Shown piece after piece: positions 35,986-45,199 of a stretch of DNA of 64,000 nucleotides. The stretch's first letter is position 1; each line of letters begins with the position of its first letter. The notes under the pieces are model-generated. The model was not told where the DNA came from. It searched no databases and saw only the letters and a program-made list of their open reading frames with translations. The stretch is from Flavobacterium luteolum (GTDB taxonomy: Bacteria; Bacteroidota; Bacteroidia; Flavobacteriales; Flavobacteriaceae), in the NCBI RefSeq assembly GCF_027111275.1, contig NZ_CP114286.1, positions 992,001 through 1,056,000 of the forward strand, read 5' to 3'. Made by a program: the position numbers and the translations under genes.

Positions 35986-36687
35986 ATGAAAAAGAAACTT
36001 GTTGTTTTAACAGGAGCAGGAATTAGCGCCGAAAGTGGCATAAAAACATTTCGCGACAGTGATGGATTATGGGAAGGACATGATGTAATGGAAGTTGCCA
36101 CTCCTGAAGGCTGGCATAAAAATCAGGAATTGGTTCTCGATTTTTACAACAAAAGACGCCAACAGCTGAAAGAAGTAAATCCGAATTTGGGTCATATTAT
36201 TTTGGCTGAATTGGAAAAAGATTTCGACGTTTACATTATCACCCAAAATGTTGATGATTTGCATGAACGTGCCGGAAGTACAAATGTTTTACATTTGCAT
36301 GGCGAATTATTAAAAGTACGAAGTACACAAAATAAAAATCTAATTCTGGATTGGACTGAAGATTTGCAAACTGGAGATTTAGATATAAACGGGCATCAAT
36401 TACGCCCGCATATTGTTTGGTTTGGCGAAGAAGTTCCTGCACTCGAAGAAGCTATTGACATTACCGAAACTGCAGATTATTTTGCTGTAATCGGGACTTC
36501 TCTGCAAGTTTATCCAGCAGCGGGATTAATTGCTTATACGCCAAGTACAACTCCTGTTTTTTATATTGATCCAAAACCAATTTCAATTCCGAATCTTAGA
36601 AATAAAGTAGAAACTATTGCCAAATTTGCTTCTGAAGGAGTTGCCGATTTGAGAGAAAAATTACTGAACTTAGAAAAAACAAAATGA
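35986..36687 (+). CDS. Sirtuin NAD-dependent deacylase lacking zinc cysteines
   Basis: The 233-residue Rossmann-fold sirtuin has GAGISAESGI (10-19), FRD (22-24), the acyl-binding Y54/R57 pair (FYNKRR) typical of desuccinylases, QNVDDLH (87-93) and catalytic H105 in HLHGE. The four zinc-binding cysteines are missing, and no cysteine occurs anywhere in the protein. Bacteroidetes sirtuins may form a structural zinc-free branch (inference). It overlaps the next gene by 4 bases (ATGA), implying co-expression with a fatty-acid hydroxylase. Confidence 0.9.
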   Translation: MKKKLVVLTGAGISAESGIKTFRDSDGLWEGHDVMEVATPEGWHKNQELVLDFYNKRRQQLKEVNPNLGHIILAELEKDFDVYIITQNVDDLHERAGSTNVLHLHGELLKVRSTQNKNLILDWTEDLQTGDLDINGHQLRPHIVWFGEEVPALEEAIDITETADYFAVIGTSLQVYPAAGLIAYTPSTTPVFYIDPKPISIPNLRNKVETIAKFASEGVADLREKLLNLEKTK

Positions 36688-37376
36688 TTTTTGAAAGCTG
36701 GTTACAACAGTTAAGTCAATTTAACACAATCTACCTCTTTGTTTTCTTTTTGATAGAAAATTTAGTGTTGGTTGGTTTATCCGTTTTAATTGGAAAAATA
36801 ATCGAATCTGAAAATACCTTTTTACAGACTAAAGATCAGAAATGGGTACTTTCTACGCTTTTTTGTAACACAATTATAACTTTAATTGGTTTCAAATTGT
36901 ATCAATACGGAATTCTGAGAGTAGATTTTTCAGCGTCTATTAAACTTATCATTTTCGATACACTTTTGTTGATTCTTTTAATGGATCTTTTTATGTTTAT
37001 TTTTCATTTTTTGGTTCATCATTTAAAATGGATGTATCCGATTCATAAACTGCATCATACACATGTAGAAACCAATGCTTATAGTTTATATGTCCTTCAT
37101 CCTATTGAAACTTTAGGTTTTGGATTTATTTGGCTGTTTTTAATTACGATTTTAAAGTTTAATTATTTGAGTATCATTATTTATTTGATTCTAAATCTTT
37201 CTTATGGGGTATTTGGACATTTAAAAAAAGATATATTTCCATCTTTTTGGTATAGCAATTACTTCACAAAATGGATTTCTACCACTAAATTTCACAATGA
37301 TCATCATAAAAATGAAACTCATAATTATGGTTTTTACTTTACAATCTGGGATAAAATTTTCAAAACCATAATTTAA
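36684..37376 (+). CDS. Sterol desaturase/fatty acid hydroxylase family protein
   Basis: The 230-residue protein has several membrane helices and the di-iron histidine boxes HFLVHH, HKLHHTH, HPIET and HNDHH. Such enzymes hydroxylate or desaturate lipids. The substrate is unknown. Translation is coupled to the sirtuin by an ATGA overlap; the functional tie is unclear. It ends 69 bases before purB. Confidence 0.88.
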   Translation: MIFESWLQQLSQFNTIYLFVFFLIENLVLVGLSVLIGKIIESENTFLQTKDQKWVLSTLFCNTIITLIGFKLYQYGILRVDFSASIKLIIFDTLLLILLMDLFMFIFHFLVHHLKWMYPIHKLHHTHVETNAYSLYVLHPIETLGFGFIWLFLITILKFNYLSIIIYLILNLSYGVFGHLKKDIFPSFWYSNYFTKWISTTKFHNDHHKNETHNYGFYFTIWDKIFKTII

Positions 37377-37412
37377 GCATCAATATAGCTTTCAGAAGTT
37401 TTAACAATACCT

Positions 37413-37420
37413 TATATTTG
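37413..37420 (+). promoter_or_regulatory. -7 promoter element of purB
   Basis: TATATTTG fits TAnnTTTG exactly and lies 25 bases before the purB ATG. No clear -33 element. Confidence 0.5.
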
Positions 37421-37445
37421 CACCTTTCGAAAAAACAACATCACA

Positions 37446-38792
37446 ATGACTACTCTAAACGAATTGAATGCTATATCGCCAATTGATGGAAGATATAGAA
37501 ATAAAACTCAAAATTTAGCACCTTTCTTCTCTGAAGAAGCTTTAATAAAATACCGCGTTTTGGTTGAAGTGGAATACTTCATCGCTTTATGCCAAATTCC
37601 ATTGCCTCAATTGCAAGGTATTGATTCTAGCTTATTTGAAAGCTTGAGAAATATCTACAAAAACTTCTCAACAGAAGATGCGCTTTGGATTAAAGAAACA
37701 GAAAAAGTAACCAACCACGACGTAAAAGCGGTTGAATACTTTATTAAAGATGCTTTTGAGAAATTAGGTTTATCTCAATACAAAGAGTTCATTCACTTCG
37801 GATTAACATCTCAAGATATTAACAACACTGCTATTCCGCTTTCTACAAAAGAAGCGTTTGAGCAGGTTTACATGCCAACCTTAATTGCTGTAATTGCAAA
37901 ATTAAAAGAATTAAGTGTTGAATGGAAAGACATTCCAATGTTGGCGCGTACACACGGACAACCAGCTTCTCCTACTCGTTTAGGAAAAGAAATTTTGGTT
38001 TTCGTAGAGCGTTTAGAAGAGCAAATGCGTTTATTATTCAATATTCCGTTTGCTGCCAAATTTGGAGGAGCAACAGGAAACTTTAATGCACACCACGTAG
38101 CATACCCACAAATTGACTGGAAACAATTCGGAAATAAATTTGTTGAAACAGATCTTGGTTTAAAACATTCTTTCCCAACCACTCAAATTGAGCATTACGA
38201 TCATTTTGCTGCTTTCTTTGATGCTTTAAAAAGAATCAACACTATTATCATCGATTTAGATCGTGATATCTGGACGTATGTTTCAATGGATTATTTCAAA
38301 CAGAAAATCAAAGCTGGAGAGATTGGTTCATCTGCAATGCCACACAAAGTAAATCCAATTGATTTTGAAAACTCTGAAGGAAATTTAGGAATTGCAAATG
38401 CTATTTTTGAGCATTTAGCTGCGAAATTGCCAATCTCAAGATTACAGCGTGATTTAACTGACAGTACTGTTTTACGTAATGTTGGTGTTCCTTTTGGACA
38501 TACTATTATTGCTTTTGAAGCAACTTTGAAAGGTTTAAACAAATTACTTTTAAACGAAGGTAAATTTGCCGAAGATTTAGAGAAAAACTGGGCTGTAGTT
38601 GCAGAAGCTATTCAGACTATTTTACGTCGCGAAGCCTATCCAAATCCGTACGAAGCCTTAAAAGGTTTAACAAGAACAAATGAAGCAATCGACAAAAATG
38701 CGATTCATAACTTTATTGCGACTCTAGAAGTTTCAGATTCAGTTAGAGCAGAATTGTTAGCTATAACTCCTAGTAATTACACAGGAATTTAA
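37446..38792 (+). CDS. purB: Adenylosuccinate lyase
   Basis: The 448-residue enzyme splits adenylosuccinate and SAICAR in purine synthesis. It begins NAISPIDGRY and has HFGLTSQDIN, RTHGQPASPT and the fumarase-superfamily signature GSSAMPHKVNPIDFENSEGN. Length and motifs are those of the E. coli-type PurB. The next gene starts 4 bases after its stop. Confidence 0.97.
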   Translation: MTTLNELNAISPIDGRYRNKTQNLAPFFSEEALIKYRVLVEVEYFIALCQIPLPQLQGIDSSLFESLRNIYKNFSTEDALWIKETEKVTNHDVKAVEYFIKDAFEKLGLSQYKEFIHFGLTSQDINNTAIPLSTKEAFEQVYMPTLIAVIAKLKELSVEWKDIPMLARTHGQPASPTRLGKEILVFVERLEEQMRLLFNIPFAAKFGGATGNFNAHHVAYPQIDWKQFGNKFVETDLGLKHSFPTTQIEHYDHFAAFFDALKRINTIIIDLDRDIWTYVSMDYFKQKIKAGEIGSSAMPHKVNPIDFENSEGNLGIANAIFEHLAAKLPISRLQRDLTDSTVLRNVGVPFGHTIIAFEATLKGLNKLLLNEGKFAEDLEKNWAVVAEAIQTILRREAYPNPYEALKGLTRTNEAIDKNAIHNFIATLEVSDSVRAELLAITPSNYTGI

Positions 38793-38796
38793 TTCG

Positions 38797-39408
38797 ATGC
38801 AATATCGTTTTTTGCTCCTTTTATTACTTGTTTTTAGCATGTCTATTTATGCACAGAAAAAAGTAGTTAACGGAATTGAAATAGAAATTCTAAAGGCAAA
38901 AGAACCTTCCGAATTTTCTACTCTAATGTTGAGAGGCATAAAATTTGACCAATCGCAGTATAAGTACATTATGGTCAAATGTAAAGTCAAGTCAATAGAA
39001 GAAAATCATGCCCGAATAAGTGCTTTTGCATTAGTAGACACTGTTAATAAAATTAGATACCGTCTCGGAGACTATTTAGGTTATGCAGCTATAGCAGGAA
39101 ACCCTGAAAGAAATTATTTCAGAAAAACGAAGTCTGAAAATAAAGATTACAGTAGCAACCTGCCTCAATACAAAAGCACTGAAATAGATCAATTTGACAA
39201 ATTTAATATAACAGGTTATACTAATTCTGAAATTGCAGTCGAGCTTGGAACTAAAAAAAATCCTGATTCCAGTATTGTATATTTTGGACAAACTGCTTAT
39301 AAAAATTTTAAAGCTGAGTTATTTTTCATTATTCCGCTAACATTAAAAGTTTCTACATTTAATCTTTATTATAGGGACGTTAATATAGGTACAGTCAAAA
39401 TAGAATAA
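38797..39408 (+). CDS. Secreted protein of unknown function
   Basis: The 203-residue protein has a signal peptide (FLLLLLLVFSMSIYAQ) and a beta-rich body (KYIMVKCKVKSIEENHAR, AELFFIIPLTLKVSTF). No catalytic motifs or known domain are seen; it could be a cell-envelope Ig-like or OB-type protein. It starts 4 bases after purB, so it is probably transcribed with it, and ends before a terminator. Confidence 0.65.
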   Translation: MQYRFLLLLLLVFSMSIYAQKKVVNGIEIEILKAKEPSEFSTLMLRGIKFDQSQYKYIMVKCKVKSIEENHARISAFALVDTVNKIRYRLGDYLGYAAIAGNPERNYFRKTKSENKDYSSNLPQYKSTEIDQFDKFNITGYTNSEIAVELGTKKNPDSSIVYFGQTAYKNFKAELFFIIPLTLKVSTFNLYYRDVNIGTVKIE

Positions 39409-39478
39409 GGAACATAATCCAAAAAAAAACCGAGCAATCACGCAAGGAATTTAAGAAAAATACCAAATATTTTACCAG

Positions 39479-39511
39479 AAAAAGCTATCTTTATCGAGAT
39501 AGCTTTTTTTT
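39479..39511 (+). terminator. Terminator before the KefB-like gene
   Basis: AAAGCTATCT (39481-39490) pairs with AGATAGCTTT (39497-39506) around a 6-base loop, with a T-run. It lies 71 bases after the stop of the secreted protein gene. Confidence 0.85.
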
Positions 39512-39625
39512 ATTAAATCCAGAGGCAAATCCAGATTACACTCCTTTTATATTAATTGGAGCTAACGAATTTCTTTTGAAACAAAAAGCTGGATCAACTC
39601 TTTAAAAAAAATACCACCTTTTTAT

Positions 39626-41863
39626 ATGATTGCACTAAATGCCGCTGCAGAAACTACACACCATTTACAACCTTTAATTAGTGATTTAGGATTAATCCTG
39701 ATGACTGCCGGAATTGCCGTTCTATTATTTAGAAAAATGAAACAGCCTTTGGTTTTAGGCTACCTGATTGCAGGATTTCTAGCTGGAAACCATTTTGATT
39801 TCTTCCCTTCTATAACCGACATGAAAAGTGTTGAAGTTTGGGCAGAAATTGGGGTTATATTTTTGCTTTTCAGTTTAGGACTCGAATTTAGCTTTAAGAA
39901 ACTAATGAAGGTTGGAGGGACTTCGTCTGTCACCGCCATAACCCAGATTTTGTTCATGACTGTAATTGGTTATTGTGTCGGGCAATGGATGGGCTGGGGA
40001 AAAATGGACAGTATTTTCCTGGGAGCTACACTTTCTATTTCTTCGACAACCATTATCATTAGAGCTTTTGATGAGCTGGGCGTAAAAGGAAAAAAGTTCG
40101 TTGGAATTGTTTTCGGAGCTTTAATTGTAGAAGATATTGTTGCCATTTTAATGTTGGTTTTATTATCTACTATTGCGGTAAGCGACCAAGTTTCAGGAAC
40201 AGCATTACTGCAATCTGTTTTAAAACTTATTTTCTTCTTAATCATATGGTTCTTAGGAGGAATATTTATTATTCCGACAATCTTTAAAAAAGCAAAACAT
40301 CTATTAACTGATGAGATGCTGCTGATTATCTCATTGGCTTTATGTTTAATGATGGTTATTTTTGCTTCAAACGTAGGTTTCTCTCCAGCATTAGGTGCTT
40401 TTATCATGGGATCTATTATTGCTGAAACGACGATGGCAGAAAAAATCGAACATTTAATTCAGCCAGTAAAAGATTTTTTTGGAGCCGTTTTCTTTGTATC
40501 AGTGGGAATGTTAATCAATCCGGTTACTTTGGTTAATTATGCGCTTCCGGTGGCTATAATTACATTATTAACCATATTCGGAAAAGCATTCAGTTCTTCT
40601 ATTGGAGCTTTAATTTCTGGCCAGCCTTTAAAACAATCTGTTCAAACCGGAATGAGTTTAGCTCAAATTGGTGAGTTCTCGTTTATCATTGCCACTCTCG
40701 GAATGTCCTTAAAAGTTACAAGCGATTTCCTATACCCTATTATTGTAGCCGTTTCTGCCATTACAACATTTACTACTCCATTTTTAATTAAATACTCAGA
40801 AAGATTCGCTTTCTTTTTAGAATCTAAAATGCCAAAAAGATGGGTTAAAAACATTAATCGATATAGTGTAAATGCGCAAGCAATTAAATCTGTCAGCACT
40901 TGGCAGATTGTACTCCGCTCTTCGATTACACAAATTATTCTTCATACAATCATCATTACTGCCATTATATTATTGTCGTCTAAATTTGTAGCGCCTTTGG
41001 TTGCCGATACACGATTCGGAAATACCTTGGCCGCTTTGTTAACTTTGGTTGTAATTGCACCGTTTTTATGGGCGTTATCGCTTCGTCGTGTAAAAGTAGA
41101 TGAAGTTGAAAAGTTATGGGAAGAACGCAAATACCGTGGAGCGCTTTTAATGCTGATTCTGATTAGAATGAGTCTCGGTTTATTCTTTGTCGGATTCTTA
41201 TTGAATATTTTCTTCTCGCCTTTGGTTGCATTTGTGGCCTTAATTATTGCAATTGGTGCATATCAAATTTTTCCTAAAAAACTAAATGAGCAATATCACA
41301 AAATTGAAAATCACTTTTTGAAAAATCTAAACGATCGCGAAAACAAAAAGATTGACAGACGATATGCTAATTTAATGCCATGGGATGGACACATGTCTTT
41401 CTTTGAAATTAAAAAAGAATCCAATTTGGTTGGACAAACTTTACAAGAACTCCGAATTCGTGAACAGCTCGGAATTAATATTGCTTATATTAAACGAGGA
41501 GAAGTAACCATTCCGATTCCTACCAAAACAGAACGTTTATTTCCTGGCGATGAGATTTGTGTAATTGGAACTGATGCTCAAATTGCAGAATTCACGAAAT
41601 TCTTAACTCAAAACGAAACAGAACCGCCTACAAAAGTAGAAGAAACCGATATTGTTTTGCGCCAGCTTGAAGTTTCTCAGGACGAATTCATTCAAAAAAG
41701 CATAGGACAATTCAGAACCAAAACAGACGGAATGGTCGTAGGAATTGAACGAAACGGAAATCGAATTCTAAATCCAGAATCTAGTCTAATCTTAGAGAAA
41801 AATGACATTCTCTGGGTTGTAGGAGACAAGAAAAAAATGAATGCTTTGTTGGCAGCTAAGTAA
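39626..41863 (+). CDS. KefB-like cation:proton antiporter (CPA2) with two RCK_C domains
   Basis: The 745-residue inner-membrane protein has about twelve helices (GLILMTAGIAVLLFRKMKQP to about residue 390), with GALIVEDIVAILML marking the CPA2 family. The tail has no RCK_N Rossmann domain but two TrkA_C/RCK_C modules (FEIKKESNLVGQTLQEL and VLRQLEVSQDEF). It likely exchanges K+ or Na+ for H+. The stop (AAGTAA) is followed directly by octamer repeats. Confidence 0.9.
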   Translation: MIALNAAAETTHHLQPLISDLGLILMTAGIAVLLFRKMKQPLVLGYLIAGFLAGNHFDFFPSITDMKSVEVWAEIGVIFLLFSLGLEFSFKKLMKVGGTSSVTAITQILFMTVIGYCVGQWMGWGKMDSIFLGATLSISSTTIIIRAFDELGVKGKKFVGIVFGALIVEDIVAILMLVLLSTIAVSDQVSGTALLQSVLKLIFFLIIWFLGGIFIIPTIFKKAKHLLTDEMLLIISLALCLMMVIFASNVGFSPALGAFIMGSIIAETTMAEKIEHLIQPVKDFFGAVFFVSVGMLINPVTLVNYALPVAIITLLTIFGKAFSSSIGALISGQPLKQSVQTGMSLAQIGEFSFIIATLGMSLKVTSDFLYPIIVAVSAITTFTTPFLIKYSERFAFFLESKMPKRWVKNINRYSVNAQAIKSVSTWQIVLRSSITQIILHTIIITAIILLSSKFVAPLVADTRFGNTLAALLTLVVIAPFLWALSLRRVKVDEVEKLWEERKYRGALLMLILIRMSLGLFFVGFLLNIFFSPLVAFVALIIAIGAYQIFPKKLNEQYHKIENHFLKNLNDRENKKIDRRYANLMPWDGHMSFFEIKKESNLVGQTLQELRIREQLGINIAYIKRGEVTIPIPTKTERLFPGDEICVIGTDAQIAEFTKFLTQNETEPPTKVEETDIVLRQLEVSQDEFIQKSIGQFRTKTDGMVVGIERNGNRILNPESSLILEKNDILWVVGDKKKMNALLAAK

Positions 41864-41865
41864 GG

Positions 41866-42043
41866 TTCTGAGATGCTAAGGTGCTAAGGTGCTAAGTTTT
41901 TATATATAAAGCGTTGAAATTTTCATAAATTGAAAGTCTCAACGCTTTTTAATTTTCTTTGCTTTTCATAAAAACAAAAATGCTAAAATTCTAAGAAAAA
42001 AACTTAGAATCTTAGCACCTTAGTATCTTAGAACCTCAAAAAA
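41866..42043. repeat. Period-8 octamer arrays, inverted pair around a terminator (locus 3)
   Basis: Left units (41866-41897) read GGTTCTGA, GATGCTAA, GGTGCTAA, GGTGCTAA; the right array (about 42003-42036), reversed, reads GGTTCTAA, GATACTAA, GGTGCTAA, GATTCTAA. The order of units is nearly the same in both, as if one were an inverted copy of the other. Between them AAAGCGTTGA (41908-41917) pairs with TCAACGCTTT (41939-41948) and acts as terminator. The arrays lie between the converging KefB and peroxiredoxin genes. Confidence 0.9.
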
Positions 42044-42044
42044 A

Positions 42045-42683
42045 CTATTTATTCGGCTGCGGTGTCAAACGCAAATAAGGTTTAATTGGCGTATGTCCTT
42101 TTGGGAATTTTGCTGGAATATCGCTGTCTGGAATTGCTGGTGCAATTACAACATCTTCTCCATCTTTCCAGTTTGCTGGAGTCGCAACACTATAATTTGC
42201 TGTCAATTGTAAACTATCGATTACACGAAGCAACTCATCAAAATTTCTTCCTGTAGAAGCAGGATAAGTCAGCGTTAATTTGATTTTTTTATCTGGTCCA
42301 ATAACAAAAACAGAACGAACTGTAAATTTATCACTTGCATTTGGGTGCAGCATATCGTATAAATTAGCTACTTTTTTATCCTCATCTGCAATGATTGGGA
42401 AATTTACTTCTGTATTTTGAGTTTCGTTGATATCTTTAATCCATTCTTTATGAGACTCTAGGCCATCTACACTCAAAGCAATAACCTTAGTATTTCTTTT
42501 TTTGAATTCTGGCACATAGTTCGCCACAGTTCCTAATTCAGTAGTACAAACTGGCGTAAAATCTGCTGGATGCGAAAATAAAACACCCCACGAATCTCCT
42601 AGCCATTCGTGAAAATTAATTGGTCCCTGTGTGGTTTCTGCGTGAAAGTCAGGAGCTATATCGCCTAATCTTAATGTTGACAT
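42045..42683 (-). CDS. 1-Cys peroxiredoxin (Prx6 family)
   Basis: The 212-residue protein begins TLRLGDIAPDFHAETTQG and has the peroxidatic cysteine C46 in HPADFTPVCTTELG. It has no resolving cysteine and carries the extended Prx6-type C-terminus (ATPANWKDGEDVVIAP). It reduces peroxides in the cytoplasm with an external thiol, perhaps bacillithiol, given bshC (inference). Confidence 0.93.
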   Translation of the reverse strand: MSTLRLGDIAPDFHAETTQGPINFHEWLGDSWGVLFSHPADFTPVCTTELGTVANYVPEFKKRNTKVIALSVDGLESHKEWIKDINETQNTEVNFPIIADEDKKVANLYDMLHPNASDKFTVRSVFVIGPDKKIKLTLTYPASTGRNFDELLRVIDSLQLTANYSVATPANWKDGEDVVIAPAIPDSDIPAKFPKGHTPIKPYLRLTPQPNK

Positions 42684-42794
42684 AATTTCATTTTTTTAGT
42701 TCATCTAAAATTAACCAAAAAAAGGATATAGAAAACATTGATTTTCTTAAAAAAAGTTAAAATTCTACTTTGTCGATATAATTACTATTTTGAA

Positions 42795-43706
42795 CTAAAT
42801 AAAACTTAGAACAAAATACCAGAAAGCAAGCGTTACAAAGGAAATCGGAATTCCGAAACCGATCATCATACTGCTTAATTTGGGTTTTAATCCGTAAGTT
42901 GAAGCAAGGATTGCACCTGTTATCATTGGCGCCATAGCGGTTTCCATTATCGTAATTTTTATAACTTCAGAATGCTGGTTAAAAATAAATACATACAGCA
43001 CAAAAATTATAAAAGGAATCAAAAGGAGTTTAAAGAAAAGTCCAAGACGTAAAAATTTCCAATGCTGGCTTTTTCGATCGAAAGTCAATTGCAAGCCAAC
43101 AGAAAGTAATGCTAAAGGTGTTACCAAACTTCCAATTTTCAGTAATATAGATTGAAAATTTTCATTTAATTTATAATCAAAAATATTCATGAAACAAGCC
43201 AAAACAAACATTAGAAAGGGCGGAAATAGAATAATCTTTTTAAAAATCCCAAATGCATTTGGACTTCCCTTAGAATAAAAGGCCGCAGTAAAAACGCCAA
43301 GAGTAGAAACCACAACAAAAGTTCCTGGTTGATCTACTAAAACTGCAGTTTCTAAACCTTTCTTTCCAAATAAAGCTTCAATAATCGGATAACCTAGAAA
43401 AGAACTGTTGCTCAAACCAGCTGTCAAAATCAGACAGCCAATCAATTTATTCGACCAGCCATTTCTTCTTCCCAAAAAATGAAAAAAGATAAAAGCCAGA
43501 ATATAAGTAATCCACCCTGCTCCTATTGGAAATAGCAATTCGCTGCTCCATTTTATTTTCGGAATATGATATAAAGTAATCGCTGGAAGACAGAAATAAA
43601 TAACAATTTTATTGAGCGTTTTGTAAATATGAGTCGGAAATTGTTTTACATGCTGTAAAACCAAACCCAGCAAAAGAAAGAAAAATATTAGTATAAAGTT
43701 GTTCAT
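42795..43706 (-). CDS. AEC-family transporter
   Basis: The 303-residue protein has about ten hydrophobic helices with the AEC pattern GWITYILAFIFFHFLGRR, LTAGLSNSSFLGYPIIEALFG and a C-terminal IPISFVTLAFW. The AEC family exports auxin in plants and carries malate or other organic anions in bacteria. The substrate is unknown. It is divergent from the Rrf2 gene. Confidence 0.85.
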   Translation of the reverse strand: MNNFILIFFFLLLGLVLQHVKQFPTHIYKTLNKIVIYFCLPAITLYHIPKIKWSSELLFPIGAGWITYILAFIFFHFLGRRNGWSNKLIGCLILTAGLSNSSFLGYPIIEALFGKKGLETAVLVDQPGTFVVVSTLGVFTAAFYSKGSPNAFGIFKKIILFPPFLMFVLACFMNIFDYKLNENFQSILLKIGSLVTPLALLSVGLQLTFDRKSQHWKFLRLGLFFKLLLIPFIIFVLYVFIFNQHSEVIKITIMETAMAPMITGAILASTYGLKPKLSSMMIGFGIPISFVTLAFWYFVLSFI

Positions 43707-43934
43707 ATAGTAAGATCAAGACAAAAATAAGTATTTCTAATTTAGTGATTAGCGAAAAGTAAATAGTAATTCGCTTTTTGAATAAATCGTAACTACTGAT
43801 TTTCTTTTGTTAAACATATAACATTTCAATAAAAATCAATCGCTTCTTACTGAATACCAGTCACTTTTAATCAATCACTCATCACACATTTCAAAAAAAA
43901 TAGTTAAATTAGTACTTTGTGTTACAAAAAGATG

Positions 43935-43959
43935 TAAATTTGTAACATATTTTATTACA
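43935..43959 (+). promoter_or_regulatory. Promoter and operator-like site of the Rrf2 gene
   Basis: TAAATTTG (43935-43942) fits the -7 consensus. Overlapping it is TGTAACATATTTTATTACA (43941-43959), a TGTAA-N9-TTACA dyad ending 2 bases before the ATG. Nearly the same sequence occurs before the next gene at 44392-44410. Further upstream GTTACAAA (43921-43928) mirrors TTTGTAAC (43939-43946). Confidence 0.6.
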
Positions 43960-43961
43960 GT

Positions 43962-44369
43962 ATGATTTCAGGTAAATTTGCCATAACGATTCACATTCTT
44001 ACTTTACTCCATAAATTCCCAAATGATTATTTGTCATCGGAGTTTATTGCGGGAAGTATTAATCTAAATCCTGTTTTGGTTCGAAAAGAAATTGCCAATC
44101 TAAAAGCGCATCATATTGTAGAAAGTAAAGAAGGAAAAAATGGCGGAACAAAATTGGCGGTTAATCCTGTTGACCTGACTTTAAAACAAATATTCGAAAT
44201 GACTTTTGAAACCATTGGTTTAGGTTTCGCAAAGAATCAGCCAAATCCTGATTGTCCTGTTGGAAAAAGCATCAATCAGAATTTGGAAGCTTTGTATAAA
44301 GAAATGAATGATAAAGTAAGTGCTCAGCTTGAGAACATCTCTCTGGAGGATTTTTCGAATCAATTTTAA
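43962..44369 (+). CDS. Rrf2-family transcriptional regulator
   Basis: The 135-residue protein has the Rrf2 winged helix: FAITIHILTLLHKFPNDYLSSEFIAGSINLNPVLVRKEI and the wing GKNGGTKLAVNPVDLTLKQIF. Only one cysteine (in NPDCPVG) is present, so the three-cysteine Fe-S cluster of IscR/NsrR is absent; this fits the YwnA-like branch. It precedes an NAD(P)-binding protein, the same pairing as ywnA-ywnB in Bacillus subtilis. Confidence 0.9.
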   Translation: MISGKFAITIHILTLLHKFPNDYLSSEFIAGSINLNPVLVRKEIANLKAHHIVESKEGKNGGTKLAVNPVDLTLKQIFEMTFETIGLGFAKNQPNPDCPVGKSINQNLEALYKEMNDKVSAQLENISLEDFSNQF

Positions 44370-44391
44370 AAACTATTTTTTTACCCAAAAC

Positions 44392-44410
44392 TGTAACATT
44401 TTTTATTACT
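44392..44410 (+). promoter_or_regulatory. Second operator-like site
   Basis: TGTAACATTTTTTATTACT differs from the site at 43941-43959 at only two positions. It lies 17 bases upstream of the NAD(P)-binding gene. Two near-identical sites flanking the regulator gene are best read as Rrf2 operators. Confidence 0.6.
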
Positions 44411-44427
44411 AAATAAATTTATATATT

Positions 44428-45069
44428 ATGAAAATCGCACTTATTGGAGCTACAGGATTTGTTGGCTCAGCAATTTTAAACGAATTAGCAGATAGAAAAC
44501 ATGAAATCACTGCTATTGCAAGAACTCCAAAAGATACCCCAAACGCTACTTGGGTTGCTGCAGATATTTTTAATGTTGATACTTTGGCAGAAATCTTAAA
44601 AGGTCACGATGCTGTGGTTAATGCTTATAACCCTGGATGGACAAACCCAAATATTTACGATGACTTTTTAGCAGGTTCTAAAGCAATTCAGGAAGCGGTT
44701 AAAAAATCGGGAGTTAAACGTTTTATTACAATTGGTGGAGCTGGAAGTTTATATGTAGCTCCAGATTTACAAGCGGTTGATACGCCAGATTTTCCAAAAG
44801 AGATTTTCCCTGGTGCAAATGCTGCAAGACATTATTTAAACATTATTAAAGAAGAAAAAGATTTGGATTGGGCATTCTTTAGTCCTGCTTTCGAAATGCA
44901 TGCTGGAACTAAAACAGGAAGAACTGGAAAATACCGTTTAGGATTAGAAAATCCTGTTTTCAATGATGAGCAAAGAAGTATTTTATCTGTAGAAGATTTA
45001 GCAGTTGTTATTGCTGACGAAGTAGAAACTCCAAAACATCATCAGGTTAGATTTACTGCAGGTTACTAA
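44428..45069 (+). CDS. NAD(P)-binding atypical SDR (YwnB-like)
   Basis: The 213-residue protein begins MKIALIGATGFVGSAIL, a Rossmann dinucleotide motif. It lacks the YxxxK active site of classical SDRs and resembles NmrA-like and YwnB proteins. It may act as a redox sensor or as a flavin/quinone-type reductase. It follows the Rrf2 gene by 58 bases, with its own operator-like site, so the regulator probably controls both. Confidence 0.88.
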   Translation: MKIALIGATGFVGSAILNELADRKHEITAIARTPKDTPNATWVAADIFNVDTLAEILKGHDAVVNAYNPGWTNPNIYDDFLAGSKAIQEAVKKSGVKRFITIGGAGSLYVAPDLQAVDTPDFPKEIFPGANAARHYLNIIKEEKDLDWAFFSPAFEMHAGTKTGRTGKYRLGLENPVFNDEQRSILSVEDLAVVIADEVETPKHHQVRFTAGY

Positions 45070-45087
45070 AAAGATTCTAACTTTTTT

Positions 45088-45199
45088 TTGCCACGAATTC
45101 ACGAATTTTCTTTTAAAATCTTTGAGATTATTTTTTCGAATTAATTTGAATAATATTAGATAAAGATTAAAAAAAAGAAAATTCGTGAATTCGTGGCAA
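45088..45199. repeat. 27-bp inverted repeat of the GCCACGAATTC family
   Basis: Perfect 27-bp arms (45088-45114 and 45173-45199) contain TTGCCACGAATTCACGAATT and its complement, with 58 bases between. A degenerate half copy (AAATTCGTGTAATTAGAGGC) follows at about 45233-45252. It lies between two genes on the same strand. Confidence 0.85.

Noticed and set aside
43962..44369. Fe-S type Rrf2 (IscR or NsrR)
   Set aside because: Only one cysteine is present, so a cluster cannot be held in the usual way.
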